Assembly (NCBI GenBank): GCA_945875045.1
Contig: CAMCIX010000066.1
Location: forward strand, 1 to 7,722
DNA from: an uncultured Clostridia bacterium
Lineage (GTDB): Bacteria; Bacillota; Clostridia; Oscillospirales; Acutalibacteraceae
DNA: 7,722 bases
Direction: 5' to 3'
Program-made: the position numbers and the translations under genes
Shown here: piece by piece, positions 1 through 4,689 of the stretch
Layout of the letters: every line of letters begins with the position of its first letter
Numbering within the stretch: position 1 is the first letter of the stretch
The notes under the pieces: generated by a model
What the model was told of the DNA's origin: nothing
Seen by the model: only the letters and a program-made list of their open reading frames with translations
Database searches by the model: none

Positions 1-45
1 GATGTAGAGAGGTCTCGTGGGCTCGGAGATGTGTATAAGAGACAG
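1..45 (+). other. Illumina Nextera i7 adapter contamination (non-genomic)
   Basis: These bases are library-preparation sequence and not chromosome. Bases 1-3 (GAT) match the last bases of the P7 primer. Bases 4-11 (GTAGAGAG) sit where the 8-base i7 index belongs, and from memory they equal the reverse complement of the standard Nextera index N707. Bases 12-26 (GTCTCGTGGGCTCGG) are the Nextera read-2 linker, and 27-45 are the Tn5 mosaic end. The pieces add up exactly (3+8+15+19 = 45), and homology to a normal gene begins at base 46. The match is seen directly; the adapter identity is established knowledge. The segment should be trimmed before any annotation. Confidence 0.98.
27..45 (+). other. 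Tn5 19-bp mosaic end (synthetic, from tagmentation)
   Basis: AGATGTGTATAAGAGACAG is the hyperactive Tn5 mosaic end joined to insert DNA by tagmentation. It should not be read as a natural transposon end: there is no transposase gene, it is preceded by the Nextera linker, and it stands at the contig edge. Its forward translation in the dnaN frame gives the well-known artefact peptide MYKRQ. Confidence 0.97.
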
Positions 46-1107
46 GTTTCAAGATTACAGCGCGTTGTGGGAGCTAAAACCTCTATGCCTGTTTTGGAGG
101 GAATTTTAATTTCTGCCGAGCAGGGAAAGGTTACCCTTATTTCCTATAACCTTGAAATGGGAATGAAAAAGGAAATTTACGCAAAGTGCGACGAGGCGGG
201 CGACGTTGTTATAAACGCAAGGCTGCTTTCGGATATTTTAAGAAGAATGAACGGACCGCAGGTTGAATTTTCCTGTGATAACCGTCTTAACTGCCACATA
301 AAGTGCGGCGAAGCCACCTTTGATATTATGGGAATGGCGGCGGAGGATTTTCCCGAAATGCCGACGGTGGGAAATGCCGGCACCGTTATAGTAGACGGCA
401 ATGTGCTTTCGGAAATGGTAAGGGGAACCTTTTTTGCAACAGCCCAGAACGAGGGCGCAAAGCCCGTGCTTACGGGAATTAACGTTTCTGTTGAGGACGG
501 AGTTATCCAATTTGTAGCAATCGACGGCTACCGCCTTGCAATAAGAAAACACAAGGTTGACATTTCGGACGATTTTTCCTTTATTATATCGGGAAAGGCT
601 ATCGGCGAGGCGGTAAAGCTTATCGACGAGGAAACCGAAAAGGTAGAAATAAACGTAGGAGAAAGGCTTATAAGCTTTAGCATTAACGGGTACGAATTTA
701 TTTCCCGTCTTTTTGAGGGTGAGTTTGTTAACTACCAAAAGACCATTCCCTTAGAACATAAACAAAGGGTGGTTGTAAACACAAGGGAGCTTATAAACAC
801 TATAGAGCGCGTATCGCTTTTGATAAGCGAATCCTTTTCTACCCCCGTGCGATGTTATTTTAACGAGCTTAATGTGGTTTTCACCTGCGCTACCTCTATG
901 GGTAGGGCGACCGAAACCTTTAACACAAGGGTTGAGGGAGACAGCTTTGAAATAGGTCTTAACAGCCGATATCTCTTAGAAGCGTTAAAGGCGGCGGAGA
1001 CCGAGCAGGTTCAGATTCTGTTTAACGGACCTAATGCGGGCGTGCTTATAGAGCCTTTAGAGGGCGAGGATTTCAAATATATGATAATGCCTATGAGGTT
1101 GAGATAA
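46..1107 (+). CDS. dnaN: DNA polymerase III beta subunit (sliding clamp), 5'-truncated
   Basis: DnaN forms the ring-shaped homodimeric clamp that tethers the replicative polymerase to DNA and recruits repair partners. The 353 genuine residues begin VSRLQRVVGAKTSMPVLEGI, matching the first helix and strand of domain 1, and end in MPMRLR, the typical clamp C-terminus that helps form the partner-binding pocket. Three clamp domains follow at roughly 1-113, 114-240 and 241-353 of the genuine part. An ungapped comparison with remembered Bacillus subtilis DnaN puts the first genuine Val at residue 14, so about 13 residues and the true start lie outside the contig. An in-frame GTG at 31 lies in adapter sequence and adds the false residues MYKRQ. 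The stop TAA shares its last A with the ATG of the next gene. Identity is very secure; the 5' end is artificial. Confidence 0.96.
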   Translation, partial: VSRLQRVVGAKTSMPVLEGILISAEQGKVTLISYNLEMGMKKEIYAKCDEAGDVVINARLLSDILRRMNGPQVEFSCDNRLNCHIKCGEATFDIMGMAAEDFPEMPTVGNAGTVIVDGNVLSEMVRGTFFATAQNEGAKPVLTGINVSVEDGVIQFVAIDGYRLAIRKHKVDISDDFSFIISGKAIGEAVKLIDEETEKVEINVGERLISFSINGYEFISRLFEGEFVNYQKTIPLEHKQRVVVNTRELINTIERVSLLISESFSTPVRCYFNELNVVFTCATSMGRATETFNTRVEGDSFEIGLNSRYLLEALKAAETEQVQILFNGPNAGVLIEPLEGEDFKYMIMPMRLR

Positions 1108-1319
1108 TGAATTATAAAAAGCTTTCTATAAAGGAAGATTTTATCCGTCTTGACAGCGCGATGAAATTAGCGGGACTTGCTTCAACCGGAGGACACGCTA
1201 AAAACGTTATCCAAAACGGAGAGGTTAAGGTAAACGGCGAAATCTGTCTTGCCAGAGGAAAAAAGCTTAAAAGCGGCGACAGGGCGGAATTTGACGGCGC
1301 GGGATTTGAAATAGAATGA
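1107..1319 (+). CDS. yaaA: S4-domain RNA-binding protein YaaA/RlbA family
   Basis: A 70-residue protein made almost wholly of one S4 RNA-binding domain (about residues 12-60), with the signature stretch IRLDSAMKLAG followed by VIQNGEVKVNG. The family sits between dnaN and recF in most Firmicutes. In Bacillus subtilis the equivalent is YaaA, also called RlbA, linked to ribosome assembly; that role is known for the family and inferred here. The ATG overlaps the dnaN stop by one base (TAATG), and a GAGG Shine-Dalgarno lies 8 nt upstream inside the end of dnaN, so this start is well supported. The stop overlaps the recF start. Length is normal for the family. A generic S4 protein of another subgroup is unlikely given the position. 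Confidence 0.92.
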   Translation: MNYKKLSIKEDFIRLDSAMKLAGLASTGGHAKNVIQNGEVKVNGEICLARGKKLKSGDRAEFDGAGFEIE

Positions 1320-2380
1320 AAATTTCAAGCTTTTCCTGCCGCAATTTCAGGAATATACCCGAAATTGAAATTGACTCCTTTGAAGAAATGAACGTAATCT
1401 GCGGCGAAAACGCCCAGGGAAAAACCAATCTAATAGAAGGAATTTGGCTTTTTACCGGAATGAAAAGCTTTAGGGGAGCTAAGGATTCGGCGTTTGTGCG
1501 GTTCGGCTGTGAAAAGGCGGAGCTTAGTATTAATTTTTTCGCAGAGGGTATTGAAAACGAGGCGCAGATTGAGATAAGGGAGCACAGAGCGGCGGTTTTT
1601 AATAATAATAAGCTTAAATCCCCCTCTCTTATGGCGGGTAGGTTTAACGCGGCGGTTTTTTCGCCTAACGATTTGGGTCTTGTAAGGGACGGTCCCGCGG
1701 TAAGAAGAAGATTTCTTGATATTGCGATAGGTCAGCTCTACCCCTCATACATTTCCACCCTTAAGGGCTATCTTCGTGCGGTAAGCCAGCGAAACAGCGT
1801 TATTAAGGATATAAAATATAATTCCTCCCTTTCGGATATGCTTGATATTTTTGAGGAGGAAATTGCTTTAAACGGCGCAAAAATTACCGAGATAAGGAAA
1901 AAATATATAAAAAGACTTAACGAATTTCTGCCAATTGTTTACGGTGGGCTTTCTTCGGGAAGGGAAGCACTTGAAACCGAATATATCTCGGCAACCGAGG
2001 GGGAGGAGCTTAAAAAAGCGCTTTTTAAATCACGAAAAAACGATATGTTTTCGGGTACAACCTCGGTAGGTCCGCACAGGGATGATCTTGAATTTAAAAT
2101 AAACGGTATTTCCGCAAGGAGCTACGGCTCGCAGGGGCAAAAGCGGAGCGTTGCGCTGGCGGTAAAGCTTGCGGAGGCGGAGGTTATAAATAAAATTTCG
2201 GGCGAATATCCCGTTTTTCTCTTAGACGACGTTATGAGCGAGCTTGACCCCGAGCGACAGAACTACATTTTAAACCATATAAAGGGAATACAGTCCTTTA
2301 TAACCTGCTGTGACCCCTCAAACGTGGCGCGGCTTAAAAGCGGTAGGATAATAGAAATAAAGAACGGACGGATTGCTTGA
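1316..2380 (+). CDS. recF: DNA replication and repair protein RecF
   Basis: RecF is an SMC/ABC-like ATPase that works with RecO and RecR to load RecA at single-strand gaps and stalled forks. The 354-residue product has the family order: Walker A GENAQGKT at 30-37; the RecF-typical block around 115-135 (FSPNDLGLVRDGP, then RRRFLD); GPHRDDLEF at 252-260; the ABC signature SYGSQGQKRS at 269-278; and Walker B plus D-loop FLLDDVMSELD at 301-311. All nucleotide-binding residues I can check are present, and there is no long coiled coil, which separates it from SMC and RecN. The start ATG lies in an ATGA overlap with the yaaA stop and is preceded only by a weak GGGA (11 nt away), so translation probably depends on coupling. 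Length is close to the usual 360-370 residues. Confidence 0.97.
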   Translation: MKISSFSCRNFRNIPEIEIDSFEEMNVICGENAQGKTNLIEGIWLFTGMKSFRGAKDSAFVRFGCEKAELSINFFAEGIENEAQIEIREHRAAVFNNNKLKSPSLMAGRFNAAVFSPNDLGLVRDGPAVRRRFLDIAIGQLYPSYISTLKGYLRAVSQRNSVIKDIKYNSSLSDMLDIFEEEIALNGAKITEIRKKYIKRLNEFLPIVYGGLSSGREALETEYISATEGEELKKALFKSRKNDMFSGTTSVGPHRDDLEFKINGISARSYGSQGQKRSVALAVKLAEAEVINKISGEYPVFLLDDVMSELDPERQNYILNHIKGIQSFITCCDPSNVARLKSGRIIEIKNGRIA

Positions 2381-2643
2381 TGTATATACATTTAGGACAG
2401 GGCACGGTGGTTAAAACAAGCGAGCTTGTGGGGATTTTTGACCTTGACAGCACTACCGTCTCAAAGCACACCCGCAAATTTTTAAATAAGGCGGAAAAAA
2501 CGGGCGAGGTAATAACCGTCTCCTACGAGCTGCCGAAATCATTTGCGGTCTGCCAAAAAAAGGGTGAAAAGCAAAAGGTTTATATTTCGCAGTTAGCGTC
2601 CTCCACTCTTTTTAAAAGGTCAAATTTTTTGGGAGAAAAATAA
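2380..2643 (+). CDS. remB: RemB/YaaB-like DUF370 protein (extracellular matrix regulator family)
   Basis: An 87-residue protein beginning MYIHLG, with VGIFDLD at 18-24, PKSF at 52-55 and VYISQLASSTLFKR at 67-80. This pattern fits the DUF370 family, whose Bacillus subtilis members are RemA and RemB (YaaB); the recF-gyrB position is that of YaaB/RemB. RemA is a DNA-binding activator of biofilm-matrix genes; the job of the RemB branch is less clear, and a matrix role in this organism is not shown by the sequence. I chose the ATG at 2380, which shares a base with the recF stop (TGATG). A TTG three bases upstream is possible, but family members begin MYIHLG. Only a weak GGACGGA precedes the start, so coupling to recF is likely. 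Confidence 0.88.
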   Translation: MYIHLGQGTVVKTSELVGIFDLDSTTVSKHTRKFLNKAEKTGEVITVSYELPKSFAVCQKKGEKQKVYISQLASSTLFKRSNFLGEK

Positions 2644-2732
2644 ACTTTAAACGCGAGAGAATATTTTTAAATTTAATGCGCCTTAATTACGCGTCTGCGT
2701 GTCGGGGCACTCGACGAAAGGAATGTTGGTAA
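2644..2732 (+). promoter_or_regulatory. gyrB leader with possible promoter
   Basis: This 89-bp gap is the longest non-coding stretch inside the cluster and begins AT-rich. A poor sigma-A-like pair can be drawn: TTTAAA at 2646-2651, a 16-bp spacer, and TAAATT at 2668-2673, each 4 of 6 to consensus. An alternative -10, TTTAAT at 2672-2677, is 5 of 6 but lacks a well-placed -35. Short stems are possible downstream: ACGC/GCGT at 2689-2700 with a 4-nt loop, and GTCG/CGAC at 2701-2715. They are too short to call a terminator or riboswitch, and no U-tract follows. In Bacillus gyrB has its own promoter, so one is plausible here, but the sequence evidence is weak. Confidence 0.25.
2717..2722 (+). promoter_or_regulatory. 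Shine-Dalgarno site of gyrB
   Basis: AAAGGA lies 10 nt before the ATG at 2733. The spacing is slightly long but acceptable. It supports this start, which also gives the usual short N-terminal extension before the conserved IQVLEGLEAVRKRPGMYIG stretch of GyrB. Confidence 0.6.
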
Positions 2733-4676
2733 ATGAATAAGGAAACAGCGGCGGCTGTTACGGAAAGCTATGATGAAAATTCCATACAGGTTTTAGAGGG
2801 ACTTGAAGCCGTAAGAAAGAGACCGGGTATGTATATCGGCTCTACCGGCGAGCGGGGATTACATCACTTGGTTTACGAAATAGTAGACAACTCGATTGAC
2901 GAGGCGCTGGCAGGTCATTGCGATAAAATTTTGGTTGAAATTCTTGATGACGGTGTTATAAGGGTTACCGATAACGGACGTGGAATCCCTGTGGGTATTC
3001 ACCCGCAAAAGGGTATACCTACAGTAAGCGTGGTATTCACAATTCTTCACGCGGGCGGTAAGTTCGGCGGCAGCGGCTATAAGGTTTCGGGCGGTCTTCA
3101 CGGCGTGGGAGCCTCGGTTGTAAACGCCCTTTCGGAATGGCTTGAGGTTGAGATTAGCGACGGCAGTCACGTATATTTCCAGAGATACGAAAAGGGTAAT
3201 ATTAAGAACGATCTTAAGATTATCGGCGATACCGATAAAACAGGAACAAAGGTTACCTTTAAGCCCGACCCGACAATTTTTACCGACACAACCCGTTACG
3301 ATTTCGATATTCTTTTAAACCGGCTTCGCGAGCAGGCGTTTCTTAACGCGGGTATTCGCATTGTGCTTATAGATAAGCGCTCCGACGCCGATATTCCCGA
3401 AAGAGAAGAGGATCTCTGCTTTGAGGGCGGTATCAAATCCTATGTAGAATATCTGCTTGAAAAGAGCAAAAAGGATCGTCTTAACGAAAACGTCATCTAC
3501 TTAAACGGCACGTCGGGCGACTCTATGGCGGAAATCGCGCTTTTGTGGAGTACGGGGTACGACACAAAAATTATGTCCTTTGCAAACACCATTCACACGG
3601 TGGACGGCGGTACCCACGAAAGCGCCTTCAAGACAAGTCTTGCCAGGGTTATAAATAAATATGCGCGAACCTTTAAAATTTTAAAGGATAACGATAATAA
3701 CCTAAAAAGCGAGGATATTAACGAGGGTCTTGTGGCAGTTGTAAGCGTTAAGCTTACCGACGCGCAGTTTGAATCCCAAACCAAGGCAAAGCTCGGAAAT
3801 ACCTCGATAGGAACCCTTGTTAATAATATAGTAGCCGAAAAGATGATGAATTATCTTGAGGATCACCCGACAGAGGCGAAGATAATTCTTGACAAGTCGA
3901 TAGCCTCCTCTAATGCCAGAGAGGCGGCGCAAAAGGCGAGAGAATTACAGCGTAATAAATCGGGAATAGGCGGAAAAACCCGAATGCCCGAAAAGCTGAC
4001 CGACTGTATCTCGGACGACCCGACCAAGACTGAAATATTCATAGTAGAGGGAGACTCCGCGGGCGGCTCGGCGGTTGAGGGCAGAAACAGCACCTATCAG
4101 GCAATACTCCCGCTTTGGGGTAAAATGTTAAACGTCGAAAAGGCAAGGGTTGACAAGGTTTACGGCAATGATAAGCTGACCCCCGTAATAGTTGCGTTAG
4201 GCACGGGAATTGCCGAGAATTTCGATATAAACAAGCTCCGTTACGACAAGGTTGTTATTATGGCGGATGCCGACGTAGACGGCTCCCATATCAGAACGCT
4301 TTTATTAACATTTTTCTTCCGCTATATGCCCCAGCTTATCGAGACGGGTCACGTTTATTTAGCCCAGCCCCCGCTTTACAGGGTGGCAAAGGGCAAGAGA
4401 TATTTTGACGCCTTTACCGACGAGGAAAAGGACAGATATGTTGCGGAATTGGGCGGCGAGCCTGATGTTCAGCGGTATAAGGGTCTCGGTGAAATGAACC
4501 CCGAACAGCTTTGGGAAACCACCCTTGACCCCGAGCACAGGACAATGCTAAAGGTTAGTATGTCGGACGCCGAGCTTGCCGACCAAACCTTTACCATGCT
4601 GATGGGTGAAGAGGTCGAGCCGAGACGTAAATTTATCGAAGAAAACGCGGTATTCGCGACAGATTTGGATATTTAA
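2733..4676 (+). CDS. gyrB: DNA gyrase subunit B
   Basis: GyrB is the ATPase subunit of the A2B2 gyrase that introduces negative supercoils. The 647-residue product shows the GHKL ATP site: Glu49 (general base) and Asn53 in EIVDNSIDEA, Asp80 in DNGRGIP, and the lid GGLHGVGASVVNALS at 120-134. The transducer follows, with QTK at 349-351. The TOPRIM part has EGDSAGGSA at 439-447 (Glu439) and the metal-binding Asp512, Asp514 and Asp516 in DADVDGSH. RYKGLGEMNP at 581-590 is typical. The length is that of the compact Gram-positive form without the enterobacterial insertion. Trp462 in LPLWGKMLNVEKAR occupies the place of Escherichia coli Lys447. GyrB is preferred over ParE because of the recF/remB and gyrA neighbours and the GyrA-box in the partner. 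gyrA follows 13 bp later. Confidence 0.98.
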   Translation: MNKETAAAVTESYDENSIQVLEGLEAVRKRPGMYIGSTGERGLHHLVYEIVDNSIDEALAGHCDKILVEILDDGVIRVTDNGRGIPVGIHPQKGIPTVSVVFTILHAGGKFGGSGYKVSGGLHGVGASVVNALSEWLEVEISDGSHVYFQRYEKGNIKNDLKIIGDTDKTGTKVTFKPDPTIFTDTTRYDFDILLNRLREQAFLNAGIRIVLIDKRSDADIPEREEDLCFEGGIKSYVEYLLEKSKKDRLNENVIYLNGTSGDSMAEIALLWSTGYDTKIMSFANTIHTVDGGTHESAFKTSLARVINKYARTFKILKDNDNNLKSEDINEGLVAVVSVKLTDAQFESQTKAKLGNTSIGTLVNNIVAEKMMNYLEDHPTEAKIILDKSIASSNAREAAQKARELQRNKSGIGGKTRMPEKLTDCISDDPTKTEIFIVEGDSAGGSAVEGRNSTYQAILPLWGKMLNVEKARVDKVYGNDKLTPVIVALGTGIAENFDINKLRYDKVVIMADADVDGSHIRTLLLTFFFRYMPQLIETGHVYLAQPPLYRVAKGKRYFDAFTDEEKDRYVAELGGEPDVQRYKGLGEMNPEQLWETTLDPEHRTMLKVSMSDAELADQTFTMLMGEEVEPRRKFIEENAVFATDLDI

Positions 4677-4681
4677 GGGAG
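4675..4681 (+). promoter_or_regulatory. Shine-Dalgarno site of gyrA overlapping the gyrB stop
   Basis: AAGGGAG starts within the TAA stop of gyrB and lies 8 nt before the gyrA ATG at 4690. It is a strong, well-placed ribosome binding site and fixes the gyrA start. Its overlap with the stop codon suggests that ribosomes finishing gyrB can reinitiate, helping balanced subunit synthesis. Confidence 0.8.
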
Positions 4682-4689
4682 AATAAAAA

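Noticed and set aside
27..45. Natural Tn5-like transposon end
   Set aside because: The mosaic end is a synthetic hybrid, is preceded by the Nextera linker and index, and has no transposase or second end nearby.
238..738. Minus-strand open frame of 166 codons inside dnaN
   Set aside because: It lies wholly opposite a well-conserved gene, resembles no family I know, and is the usual by-product of the codon use of the + strand.
2701..2715. GTCG/CGAC inverted repeat as a terminator after remB
   Set aside because: Only four base pairs with a seven-base loop and no following T-run; too weak to call.
2859..3170. Minus-strand open frame inside gyrB
   Set aside because: Antisense to the highly conserved GyrB ATPase domain; no ribosome site and no family resemblance.
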